Shown: one piece after another, positions 8,723 to 19,620 of the stretch | How positions within the stretch are numbered: position 1 is the stretch's first letter | How the letters are laid out: each line of letters opens with the position of its first letter | Source: Aspidiotus rigidus | Lineage: Eukaryota > Arthropoda > Insecta > Hemiptera > Diaspididae | NCBI GenBank assembly: GCA_035079385.1 | Contig: JAVHKY010000004.1 | Location: 16,771,001-16,835,000, forward strand | Reading direction: 5' to 3' | DNA: 64,000 nt | Program-made: the position numbers and the translations under genes | The notes under the pieces: model-generated | What the model saw: the letters and a program-made list of their open reading frames with translations, nothing else | What the model was told of the DNA's origin: nothing | Database searches by the model: none

Positions 8723-10136
8723 GTGTCCTCCCCCACGTACGCTCTGGCAAAATTTTTGGACCGATGGTTTAAATCGAGAGTTGACCATGAGTCACCTTAC
8801 TCGGTGAAAAATTCGGTCTCCTTAGCTGATAGGCTTATGGATAATATTCTTCCGCTGGGATCGACCCTGTGTTCATTTGATGTGGTCGGCCTGTTCCCCA
8901 ATATCCCCAGAGCAACCGCCATGCAACATATGGACCTTTTGATTCAAACAAATGTTCGCCAAGAAGAATTGGGTGAATTTTTCAATCTCCTCAATATTTG
9001 TTGGTCTCCCAATTATTACAAATTCGATAACAAGTTTTTTGAGTTTCCTGAAGAGGTTGGAATACCCATCGGTTCTCCTTTGGGTTCTCTAATTTCGGAG
9101 GTCTTTATGTCTAAGTTTGAGCTCAATTTGTTCTCCTCTGGCAGTGCGTATTTAGATCAGATTTATTATTGGCACAGGTATGTCGACGTTGTGTTGTGTA
9201 CGTGGACTGGTCCCCGAGAGCTCCTTTTGGAGTTTCTCCAGTATCTAAATAATCAATATCCTTCTATAAAATTTACTTTAGAAATCGGTGGCGTATCTAT
9301 ACTTGGATTTGACGATCTGTAATAGAGATGGTATCCATGAATTCGCCATATACAGGAAAGATACTGCGACCGATATTACTGTCCACGGCAAATCTTTCTG
9401 CCCTGTAGCCCATAAATAAGCTGGATTTAACAGCCTAATCCATCGATTGACTAGTATTCCTCTCAATCAGTCAGCCTTCCAAAAAGAGGTATTAACTATA
9501 AAGCACTTGGCCAGAGTGAATAAAGTGAACTTAGACATTGACCTTATGATCCAAAGGAAAGTTTCTCGAAAATGCCTCGATTCCACCACCTCCCTCCCTC
9601 GCAATACGGCCCTAAACAGTAGAGAGCGTTGGATAAGGCTTCCGTTCTTGGGGCGGTTTTCATCTCAATTGAGTCGTGTCCTACGCCCCTTCGGATTTCG
9701 GCCTGTGTATTACAACCCCAATACCATAAAAAGTTTATTGGTTAGGCTAAAAGACCCCATCCAACTGGCCGAGAGGAGTGGTGTGTATAAAGTTGAGTGT
9801 AAGGATTGTAACGGAATTTATATCGGTGAGACAGGCCGTCAGTTGAAAATTAGAATCGCTGAACATAGGAAGGCGTGGGAAAAGAAGAATATAGGTGAAT
9901 CGGCGTTTGCGGACCATCTAATCACTAGCGGCCATAGCATTAAAGAGGGGTCCGAGGTCCTCCTCTATAGAGAAAACGCGTATTCGAAGCGAAAAGCGTT
10001 AGAACACATCGAAATAATCCGTCATTTAAATAACGACGACCTTAATGTGCTCAACAGGTACATACCTGATGAGGGGTTGATTGAACTAGTTTACGAGTAT
10101 GATTCACGTCGTGATGACTCGCTGGTCCAATCCTGA
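8723..10136 (+). pseudogene. Penelope-like element copy B: reverse transcriptase plus GIY-YIG endonuclease, broken
   Basis: The first frame (8723-9322) covers the RT palm: [14 protein letters not shown], catalytic Asp in [34 protein letters not shown], and YWHRYVDVVLC. The usual YVDD is YVDV: the second catalytic Asp codon (9188-9190) is Val. A frameshift near 9300 follows IGGVSI, and a TAA interrupts VAHK at about 9415. The second frame (9447-10136, 229 aa) is intact: linker [18 protein letters not shown], then [43 protein letters not shown] and YIPDEGLIELVYEYDSR. It is the most complete endonuclease reading frame on the plus strand. The RT N-terminus is missing, and a pLTR-like segment lies directly upstream. 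Confidence 0.85.
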
Positions 10137-10189
10137 TTTCCTCGTATGTTTCTAGTTTACAGCCGGAGTTGGTTCAGTCGCTTTCCAGT

Positions 10190-10300
10190 CCCCGTTGACA
10201 ATGATTGTTTAATCGAAAGCGCTCCGGCATCGTTAAAATTCTGTGGCTAAATTTTGTAAATTACTCCGATTGAATTACTCGTTTGAGTATGACTTCGTCT
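10190..10300 (+). repeat. PLE copy B 3' pLTR with hairpin
   Basis: The segment is homologous to 7484-7600. The hairpin at 10195-10218 has stem GATT/AATC around GTTT, then GAAAGCGCTCC. It is also recognisable by ACTCGTTTGAGTATGA. Identity to the first pLTR fades after about 10300. Confidence 0.65.
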
Positions 10301-12263
10301 GGCTTTAAGTTTATATTTTTTTCAAAATTTAATTTTTGATCTAGAATCCTTCTATTTGTTCCCCATCGTGGGGAAAAAATTTTATTTTCGACTTATGACC
10401 ATACATATTCTTCTGCTAACTTTGTAAAATTTTTAACTCGAATAGATTATTGTTACGTGAGGGATAACCCTCGTTGCTTAAAAATATTTACAGTAGCGTA
10501 CTTACGAAGACTCTCTCTCTCATACATGGCAAAAGACCTTTGGTCACACTCGTCGTCTTATGTTATTTGTTGGCACCATTCGATTTATGAAGTCCGATAT
10601 TTTGTCAATCTTTCGAATGATTGCTGAAGTCTGTTTACATAACGTAATAGAACTACTAAGTTCTAATCCTCCGAATGCTAACATCACGTACGCATCGCGG
10701 ATTGTCAGAAGATTTTTCATGTTCGAAGGTCTAGGACGGCGAAATTTTAACAGCCCTCATTAAGGGGCACATTAAAATTAATGAAGAACTCTTTACGTGA
10801 TGTACTCTACTCCAAAATGTACCAGAGTACCTTCGCGGAAAACCACAATTTCGATTCGAGCAAACTCATTCGACAGCTACTAATTTATACTATACCATTT
10901 TATTTGACCGCGCGTGCAGTAATAGAAGTGTCATTCTTTTTCGTATATTCTGCTGAAAATATTGGGCAGCTACGCAATAAAGAAAATACAACAATCGTAA
11001 ATAAATTTGAATTTTATTTTTGGATGAACGAAGTTCACGTGAAGGACGAGTCAGCAATTAACGGTAATAGTTTCTTGATGCAAAAAATGTTTACCGTGCT
11101 CACGCATCGCAAATATTTATTCAAAATGCCTATTGTTTGCGAACGGAAAAACTTCACGTCGGAATTATTACGATCCCGGAAAAGCGATCTCTATGTAGGT
11201 ATTCGTGTATCGCTCAGGTCGATTTCGGTGGCGATCTGCCATACTACTGGCGAGTTCTACGACAGGTGAACTGACGAAATATTACACGTGCGTAAGCTAC
11301 GTATTTTTTATTCAAGGTGAACAGGATATGCTGTCGAAAGAAAGAAAAAAGAAATCACACTGTGTTAGAGGCGCATTTTCGTTCGAAGGAACAAAAAAAT
11401 GGTCGTAAACTATAAGCGAAAGTCTCGTAATAGTCCTTAAGGGGTAGACTACTTTCTTTGATGCGGTTGTAGCGAGCGCAGAAATGACTTCGCTTCTGTA
11501 CAGTTGGTACGTAAATGAAGTGTTCGCGTGTCAGCAATTAGCTCGAATATGTCCGTGCAGGCCAATTTTCCGACCGGGATAAGTGTACCCCACACAGAAT
11601 ATGCCGATAAAATAATAATTTTCATTCCGCCCTAACTTCGAGGTAAATCGTTTAATTCAAACGTTTATCGTTATGCGTGAAACGTGAGAAAAATTATCGC
11701 TATTCCGACGACAATTACGTCAATCTAGGGTTTATCGTATCAACTGAAATTCCGGTGAAGAGGTCATACCGTAATTATTTTATGAGCTGGGAAACTGGAT
11801 CACGTTATTGGAGGAAATGTATTTGAAATAAATTCTGGAAATTAACCTTCCTTCTATTCTTACACGCATCGAAGAAGGAAAAAATTGGTATGAAAGTGTG
11901 AATAGAACGGTTGAGTGTACAAAGTCGAGGCTCAATCGAAGTCACGTTCAGAGAATCTTTTGTTTTCATTTTTCCAGAGAGCTTTTCTGGCAGAGCCAAA
12001 TAAATAAATGTCATGTTTCGTGTCTTTAGTAAGTGACCTCATTTAAATTTCCAGGTCACCCTTGCTTCGATATGAAATCATGGCCTAGCCTGAGTGAATT
12101 TTTCTCATAGAGGCGGACGCTCCATTCTTGGATTAATATAGGCGTGGTGAAGGGAAATAAGATATCACTGTACAATTTTATCTCATCCCTACATACTTTC
12201 AAATTGTACAAGTGCGTTGATCAATGATGTATTTTCAGCCTGAATTTTCCAACAGCAATTCTC
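10301..12263. other. Non-coding or unassigned sequence
   Basis: No recognised gene. The longest ORF is 162 codons on the plus strand (10781-11269). It has two hydrophobic patches (about residues 33-57) but no motif, paralog or splice context, and I do not call it a gene. The rest is unique-looking AT-rich DNA. Confidence 0.4.
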
Positions 12264-12669
12264 GTATCAAAGGATGCCCATTTACCTTCGAGTTTCATAT
12301 ATTGCTTCGTTAATTGGGCGGTGAGTGGCTAACTGAGATTTGAAGATCCCATGGAGTACGACGAGCTCTCCTCGTCATCATCCATTTGGAATACTGGTTT
12401 GTTCAAGATAGCCCCATGGTACAACTTTGTCTACATGCTCAGGAGCATGGAAGGAGTTTCTGCAAATGGTACAACATTCATGCACGCAGGATCACGGCGG
12501 TTGGACCAGTTCCTTACCAACTCGCATACTTTTATGACAAATTGATTTACCATCCTTGCATCCTCACGATAATTTCTTTTTTTAAATTTCTATTGGAACT
12601 GTCTGTAGCATATCCACAAATGAGTGTTTTAAACCAGAAACACTCGGAATCCATCGAAACAAACAAATA

Positions 12670-12860
12670 AACGAAGTAAGTAGTGCACACATCCTCTAAT
12701 AAGTTGTGCACTCAAGACCAAAAACATGAGAAATCCTATGAAACAAACAAATACATGAAGTAGGTAGTGCACACATCTCCATATCAGTTGTGCACTCACG
12801 ATACAAAACACTAGAAATCCTATGAAATGGACAAATACACCATGTAAGTAGTGCACACAT
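12670..12860 (-). repeat. 84-bp tandem subrepeats in left arm
   Basis: This is the mirror of the array at 13663-13900. The unit contains AAGTAGTGCACACAT and TTGTGCACTCA. It is open in the minus-strand frame because 84 is divisible by 3, which produces a repetitive 28-residue hydrophobic peptide; this is probably not a real protein. Confidence 0.65.
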
Positions 12861-13206
12861 GAGAATATGCAGAACAAAGTGCAATCCACATTCAATTCAT
12901 TCAACTATAATACATCAAGTAAGTAAACCTGATACAAGGAGAAGAAACAGGAAAGAAGACAATGGAATGGTTTGGTTACTGACAAGTCAACATAAGCTTC
13001 CATGCCACAACAAGCCAGCATTTCAAGTGGAGGGTTTTTTTTTTTCTTACCATCACCATATATTTCATGAAGACATTACAATTATATTAATACATATTAA
13101 TGCAATTAACCAATTGAATAAATCTGAGTTCACTAAGCCGCGAGAAAAGTTGAAATTAACATCCGCCTGCCACTTGACACGTGCAGCGTGAAAAGCTTCA
13201 TGAAGA

Positions 13207-13587
13207 TCAAAAAGGAAGCTCCAAAGGGGCCTGAAGATTAGACTCCATCAAGAACTTTGATTGCCAAAAAGGGCTTGCGAAAAGAAAGAGTGGAATTGGC
13301 AAATCACAGGAAGGATCAGAAGTGCGAATATTGTCGAAACGGCGAACACTTGAATACAAGTCAATAATACAACGCTCGCGGCTATTGCACTGATCCATAT
13401 TATAAGTACCACGCACCCCCTTGGTATCATACTTCTGCCGATTCATCTTATTCTGACAACAAACCTCAGTGTTTGACCAACCAGTAAAGATCTCACAACA
13501 ATGCTCGAAATCGAATGCATTAACCAACTGACTAGACTGACTTCTCCGGGATGGAACAACTGGGAAAACACCTCCATCAACAGTCAT
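13207..13587 (-). CDS. Hypothetical 126-aa ORF in the spacer of the inverted-repeat element
   Basis: An ATG-initiated ORF on the minus strand lies wholly inside the unique spacer between the two arms. The middle is Cys-rich (HCCEIFTGWSNTEVCCQNK). I do not recognise a family; it shows no transposase catalytic motif, signal peptide or membrane segment. It could be captured host sequence, a transposon relic or a chance ORF. Confidence 0.2.
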   Translation of the reverse strand: MTVDGGVFPVVPSRRSQSSQLVNAFDFEHCCEIFTGWSNTEVCCQNKMNRQKYDTKGVRGTYNMDQCNSRERCIIDLYSSVRRFDNIRTSDPSCDLPIPLFLFASPFWQSKFLMESNLQAPLELPF

Positions 13588-13662
13588 ACCTCACTCATAG
13601 GTAGTTTGAAGTTCACTATGGGGAGGCAGTCTCTACTGTCAAGCCCATCCTGGTTGAGTTGA

Positions 13663-13900
13663 GATGTGTGCACTACTTACTTCACGTATTCGTTTGTTTT
13701 ATAGGATTTCCCATGTTTTTGGTCTTGAGTGCACAACTTATTGGAAGATGTGTGCACTACTTACTTCATGTATTTGTTTGTTTTATAGGATTTCTCATGT
13801 TTTTGGTCTTGAGTGCACAACTTATTAGAGGATGTGTGCACTACTTACTTCGTTTATTTGTTTGTTTCGATGGATTCCGAGTGTTTCTGGTTTAAAACAC
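13663..13900 (+). repeat. 84-bp tandem subrepeats in right arm, about 2.8 copies
   Basis: GATGTGTGCACTACTTACTT recurs at 13663, 13747 and 13831, a period of exactly 84 bp. Each unit also holds TTGGTCTTGAGTGCACAACT. GTGCAC palindromes within the unit may be protein-binding sites at the element's subterminal ends. Confidence 0.75.
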
Positions 13901-14259
13901 TCATTTGTGGATATGCTACAGACAGTTCGAATAAAAATTGAAAAAAAAAATTATCGTGAGGATGCAAGGATGGTAAATCAATTTGTCATAAAAGTATGCG
14001 AGTTGGTAAGGAACTGGTCCAACCGCCGTGATCCTGCGTGCATGAATGTTGTACCATTTGCGGAAACTCCTTCCATACTCTTGAGCATGTAGACAAAGTT
14101 GTACCATGGGGCTATCTTGAACAAACCAGTATTCCAAATGGATGATGACGAGGAGAGGTCGTCGTACTCCATCGGATCTTCAAATCTCAGTTAGCCACTC
14201 ACCGCCCGACTAAGGAAGCAATATATGAAATTCGAAGGTAAATGGGCATCCTTTGATAC

Positions 14260-16320
14260 ATTCAAGTGAGAACTGCACTTCTCAACAAGTGTGAATGTAC
14301 TTGCGCGTTCTTCTTGAAACACTCTCTGTGCAAACACGTTATTGGCATGCAAATTCGATTGAAATTTTTTACCGTCCCCCAGGAAGCTAAAAACATTCCC
14401 ACGGATCAAAAACGTTAGCGCGGCTGCCCCTCCAAAGCGAAGCAAGCGTTACTATTACAATAAAACAAAAGTGTCAACGTCTCTTCTGTAGTGAATTTAG
14501 CTCTTAGGCTATAAAGTTTCTTTTTATCCGTGTAATACATTTCATAGGCGTGTAAATTTTGTTTCCTTGGCGTGTTATCGATAGGCGGGCAATTTCGTTT
14601 TTTGAGGCGTGCGATTAAATGTATGGCAAAAAAAATCTCTGCTAAATCTTGGAAAAATCTAGGTCGTCGTCTCTGAGGTCCGGTCATCCACCTTCCTCGG
14701 AGTAGGAAGCTAGAGAGTGATAGTCATTTTCTTAAACTCATTATCCACTTGTGACTCTAGATTCTATTCCTCTCTTCCTTTTCCATTAATTTTCTTCTTT
14801 CGGATTCTACTATTGACTAATCTTTACTTCGATTATACCAAAATTGATATTACCGTGTCAGATTTTCGAGCATCAGTTCGACAAAGGTAAAACCGCTCTC
14901 AAGTTTACGTACGTCACGTTGCATCATTAGGCGGAACGTTCTATATCAATTTACGAATTATACATCTTCATTGTAGTTAGTACTTTACGAGTATAGTTTC
15001 TATAATAGCGTGTATAGTAAGTTTATACTCCGAATGGTTATGTTTACTCTATATCACATTCTTTTTCATCCAAGTATACGGAGGCACTTACAATGAAATA
15101 ATATTGGAACAAGCGTCCTTATTCGACCTCTTCTCCGATACAATACGGTTGGCTAAATATTTGTCTTCGAATACTGGTAGCCGTATTTCCATGCAAATAT
15201 TTATCTACACGTTTAAACAGGTAGCCCAGGGCACGCCGCTATATCGTATACCCCGGTCCGTAGTGCACATCGTACGCTTCTAGCACATCAGCTTTCAGAC
15301 TCTCGCATTACGTAGATGATGTATATATAGCTAGAATTAAGGACGAGACTTATAAATTTAAACTTCGGTTTTTCAGCTTTTTTTTCCCCCATTTATAAAA
15401 TAATGTTAATGAAGTATCACGTCGTACGTGCGGTCAATTGTAATCAAAACAGAAAAAAAAAAAGTTCATTATAGAACGTATATTCATGATCTACGTCATT
15501 CATTTGAGGAAAAAGTTAAAATAATTTGAAGAAAATTTTCGATGCAGGTTTGTACGATTCGTATTAGTGTGGCACGACAGTACTGCATCGAAGTGTACAA
15601 TAAGTGCATATCTGTGGTGTAGAGGCTATACATTTTTCCTTCCGGATCAAACGAATGTAAATTCGGGTCAATTTATACGTAAGATTCTCCTCCTTCTTTC
15701 TTTTCCTGTCCCACACTTCGCGATACTCGTACATACATTCGTGCGTAATTTTCTCTCTTCGTGTTTATTGTTACATCTACCGTAAGAATGGAACGCGATG
15801 TTACTTTTAAAAACCATTATGGCTTATTTACGTTACTTTTATCAGCGGGTATTTATCGGCTGGTAAGTGCTGTAATTAGAACATCAGCACCGGCTCTTCA
15901 TAACTGCTGTTCTATACGTGTGCTGTCACGAATATTCGATGTGGACTCTGGTATACACGTTTCCTCTCATTTTCTTTTTCTAAATAATGCAAGAGGTTTT
16001 TTTATTCGCTACTAAAGCGTTTGTTTAATTGTTAATGAGTTTCTATAGACTAATACGAACTTAGCCGAATTACTTATTACACTAGTGGTAATTACAAACA
16101 TAAAGAAGACTTCTGTTTCCCTTTTACACCCTCTCTGTGGTGCTCTGATATGCAATTATAGTTTGCGTGATCTGAAATTTATTCTGCCGCGACTGGATGA
16201 AATGAGAATCGTAATATGAAATGTAAGATGAGGTTGCGGAAGCTGAAAGATAGCATCGAAGAACTTCCTGCTCCTTTCAACGGGTCAAGACACTTGTATG
16301 CGAGGTATTCGCAATTTCGC
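14260..16320. other. Non-coding, largely unique sequence
   Basis: No gene family motif is visible. A short ATG-started segment at 15788 ends in a consensus-like donor (CTG|GTAAGT, about 15862), but no partner exon could be joined. I looked here for the missing first exon of SDR gene 1 without success. Confidence 0.35.
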
Positions 16321-16780
16321 AAAATTGTGACAGAAAGAGCTTCATCCGCTCAAAATTGGATTACGGTTCCCTGATCTATAACATCAAGCAACAAAACTGT
16401 CCTCGCCTTACTAGATCCCAACCTCCTTCCTCAGGATTGCCTTGGGAACTTATCGTACTAGCTTCAAACTCAGCCTACCTCCCCTCCCCTTTCATGAACT
16501 CACCCAAACCTCCAACATTTCAACCTAACTTCCAATTTACAAACCAATCTTTCTACTTCACAACAGCCAAACATATTCCCCTCCAACAGTCACCTTCTTA
16601 ATAAGCCATTTATAGCAAATCCCCTACATCCCATGCATTCAACCTTACCCCCTCCCCCTCCTTGGACTCTCCCTCAACCTAAAACACCTCTCGATCTCAC
16701 AGAAACCCCCAAATCCAACAAAATAGTTTATACCCAACACATCAGGAAACCACTTCAAGAATATCCTGCAAGACCCCATC
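16320..16780 (+). pseudogene. Jockey-type LINE fragment (RT thumb/connection region)
   Basis: The plus strand encodes SFIRSKLDYGSLIYN, the conserved block just after the RT palm in Jockey/I LINEs ('RSKLDYG'). Pro/Leu-rich degenerate sequence in changing frames follows. No catalytic motif or RNase H is present. The copy is short and decayed. Confidence 0.5.
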
Positions 16781-17199
16781 AAGAGCAGGCTGTTCGGGCA
16801 TTTTGACGGGTAATTATTTCTGGAGTTAGCTCCGGTAAAATCCTATAGCTTGATGGGGTTCTTACAATTTCAGAAGTGGGATGGAAACACTTATCTTCCT
16901 GTAGTTCAGTTGCGTGGATTATGGTAGAGTGGATTGACTAGATAAAGTGAACCAAAATGTATTTCTAACAGAATTTGATATTAAAAGGTTGACCGATGAC
17001 GTCATCAAATTTTGACGTCATAGACCCAGGTTTCGGAGCTAGATATGATAGGAGGGGGACTTGAAAAAAACGACGGCTCCCTTAAGGTGGGTTGATACGA
17101 AAGATCTCGAGATAAAATTGTAATTTTCGTGCGGCTCGTGAAAAATATTTATAATGATGATTTTACGTGCTCAACCAGTGTGGGACCAGGGAAAACCCC

Positions 17200-17840
17200 C
17201 TCTCTTGTCTCTTCGCTTTGTCAAAGAGGCTAGGAATCTTTCGGGTTCTCTGGCGGAAAAGTTGAAGGATGTAAGTCTTCTGCCGGGTTCAACCTTATGC
17301 TCTTTCGATGTTGTTGGGTTATTTCCCAATATCCCTAAAGCCACCACTGACTCTCTCGTCTCTTCTGGTGTTCCTTATGAGCAATTGGGGGAATTTTTTG
17401 ACCTTTTAAACATTTGTTGGTCTCCGGATTTTTTCGAGTTCCCTGAGAAGGCGGGGATCCTTATTGGATCTCTTCTGGGCTCTCTCATCTCGGAGGTGTT
17501 TATGTCTAAATTCGAGCTTGATCTGTTCTCTTTTGGTCAAGTGATTATTGGCACAGGTACTTTGACGGTCTCTTGTATGCGTGGAACGGTCTTGCAGATC
17601 TCCTTAGTGAGTTTCTTATATATTTAAATAGCCTACACCCCTCCTTAAAATTTACTTTGGAATTTTGTGGCTCATCAATCAATTTTTTGGACTTGACCAT
17701 CTCCATCATTAACGGCGTCCATGAATTTGGTATTTATAGAAAGAAAACCCTCGACCGTTATGACTATCCACGGGTTGCCATTTTGTTCTGTTACCCACAA
17801 GAGCGCTGCGTTCAACAAGCAAGCCATAATATATGAGAGG
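17200..17840 (+). pseudogene. Penelope-like element copy C: reverse transcriptase fragment
   Basis: The segment contains [20 protein letters not shown] with the palm Asp, [14 protein letters not shown], and [24 protein letters not shown] frameshift near 17550 leads to YWHRYFDGLLYAWNG, where the catalytic YVDD is YFDG. It continues to SINFLDLTISIINGVHEFGIYRKKT and stops at 17836. Helix residues are deleted between NIPKATT and SLVSSGV, and the KF/YYK block before FFEFPE is shortened. There is no endonuclease and no pLTR. Confidence 0.8.
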
Positions 17841-18069
17841 AAGGAAAGAAACTTTTAAAAATTCTTACTTCCAGGCTACATGTACCATGACACAAGGGAC
17901 TCAGGAAAACTCAAGAATCTTCAAGATTCCGATTTGAATTCTCAATTCTGAAACCAATTCAACCCATAAAAAGAGTTCCCTACGTTCCTCGTTTAACTTG
18001 GTTGAGGAAGTGGTAATTTTTTTCATTTGGCGATTACTTTTCTTGAGTAATTCATTTCTTCTTCTAATT

Positions 18070-18294
18070 TCATTCAATAGATGGAGAAGCTGATAATGTT
18101 GAGGTATGCAGAAGGACGAGAATGCGCTGAACGATAGGGTTGTAGGAGTAGGGGTTTTGAATGGCTTGGAGAAAGGAAAAAGAGTCGGAAAAATTAGATG
18201 CCACTGCAGGACTGCAATGGTAGCGGGGAACCCGCTGTCTCGAGTCCTCTAGAGCCTGAAGTTTTTCCAAGTCCCGAAAATCAAGACGTGACAA
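18070..18294 (-). pseudogene. LINE RNase H-like remnant
   Basis: The minus-strand frame reads SDSFSFLQAIQNPYSYNPIVQRILVLL. This resembles the 'SDSLSALQAIQNP...NPIVQ' part of Jockey RNase H and the copy at 25077-25274 ([10 protein letters not shown]). Surrounding RNase H motifs are lost. Confidence 0.4.
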
Positions 18295-18339
18295 CTTGAA
18301 CGCGCTGCAATTTCAAGAAAGCCGTCGTCTTTCCAAGTC

Positions 18340-18480
18340 CCTCTCTTGTCATAATAGCTCGGAGGTAGGAATTTTTCCAAGTCTCCCTCCCCTCTCCGTG
18401 ACGTCATCAACCTCGCTCGGGCTCGCAGACGAAAATTTCCTGAAAAAAGGGATAGCGGGTTCCCCGCTAAAAGAGGAATA
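18340..18480 (+). repeat. Modular interspersed repeat copy with TGACGTCA
   Basis: It contains AGCTCGGAGG, AATTTTTCCAAGTCTC, TGACGTCA (18399-18406) and GCGGGTTCCCCGCT, a variant of the AACAGGTTCCCTGTT palindrome. An inverted version (AGCGGGGAACCCGCT) lies at about 18220-18240. Confidence 0.5.
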
Positions 18481-19497
18481 ATTTACAAGGAGAGGGCAGA
18501 AGAGAGGGATAAGTAGGGCAGGAGTAGATGGCCGATACTTTGGCAGAATATATGGAGGCCTAGTTTTTCGTACGGAAGAACGAGACTTCAGGAAGCGTAG
18601 CCAGTTTCGAAACGCGATTTAGACCCATTTGTGACGCACAGGTTATGGGGGGGGGGGGCATACCTTACTAATAATGGCTTTGATGTGTCTAATGTAGAGT
18701 GATTTTGGTAAATTAGCCAGATAGTGGCGAATGCGAGACGTTATGGTGGATGAGTAGATAGGAAGAAAAGGGTAAATGTGAGATAATATATTCTAAATGG
18801 GATTCTAATGAAAAGAGTTGGGAGATTTGGAAGCGGAGAAATTTTCTTCTCTCTTTGCTTTTAACTTCCCGAACTTCTTGCAGTAGTCTCCTGTGCTATC
18901 AACAGACGTCACATGTTCTGGATTGGGTGGTGGGCTTCAATATATATGTTCGCCTCTTCAATTTGAATATCGAAAAAACATTAATCATGAGAAGGTGTTC
19001 TTCCGCAACGTGATGATCTAAAATACTCAAAGCAATTATTATTCGTGATATTACAAACGAACCAATCACGGATACATCCTTCGGTTTATTTTAGTCTCCT
19101 CGCGTCAATACGCCGAGGATATCCATGATGCGGACTATCGAAGTACAGATTTTCGGTGTATGTCAATATCATATTGATGAAGTAACGTAAGACTCTATTA
19201 ACCTGTTCTTACGAGTAACTTGACACGATGTGCCTGAAGTGGCGATTATCATCGTTTGAATTCCCCGCCGATGAAGCTCAAAACCACACCACAGCGTGTC
19301 GTTTGTTTGAAAAGAAGAAAAAAACAATTCTTAATTTTCGTAAAGGTCGTCATCGACGAGGTACTCATATTAGATACATTGTCATCACACGACAATAGAC
19401 AGAAGTGACCTCGGCGCGTCATCGTGGCCAGCTTATAGAATTTCAATTCCCTATAAACGGTGTCGAATAGGTTTTTAATCATCGAATATTAAATTAG

Positions 19498-19620
19498 TTG
19501 TTACAGGTTCTACGGACGGTATCGGTAGGTCGTACGCCAAAGAATTGGCCAGACGAGGATTGAATGTCGTACTCATCAGCAGGACCTTGGGAAAGTTGCA
19601 AAAAGTAGCCTCCGAAATTG
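19498..19620 (+). CDS. SDR gene 1, coding exon with cofactor-binding motif
   Basis: This 123-bp exon starts with the last two bases of a split Val codon and encodes [20 protein letters not shown] onward to SEI. The donor is ATTG|GTAAG. The acceptor (AAATTAG) has a poor pyrimidine tract. Length and phase equal those of the paralogous exon 59492-59614; about 70 percent of residues agree by my hand alignment. Confidence 0.9.

Larger units (their letters stand above)
12264..14259. mobile_element. Inverted-repeat DNA element, about 2.0 kb, with arms of about 600 bp
   Basis: Left arm 12264-12860 and right arm 13662-14259 are reverse complements with high identity. Both start with GTATCAAAGGATGCCCA at the outer edge. 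A 64-codon ORF at 12351-12545 recurs with only a few differences as its mirror at 13978-14172. The inner parts of both arms carry 84-bp subrepeats. The 800-bp spacer is single copy in the window. No transposase motif and no clear target-site duplication was found. It looks like a non-autonomous long-TIR or foldback element. Confidence 0.75.

Noticed and set aside
10781..11269. 162-codon plus-strand ORF
   Set aside because: No motif, AT-biased composition, no promoter or paralog; I could not support it as a gene.
12629..12904. Hydrophobic 91-residue repetitive ORF in the left arm
   Set aside because: Product of the 84-bp subrepeats; its mirror occurs in the other arm, so it is not a protein gene.
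13832..14092. CTICGNSFHTLEHV read-through in the right arm, like half of a C2H2 zinc finger
   Set aside because: Only half of the finger, no second His at correct spacing, and the frame is within an inverted repeat.
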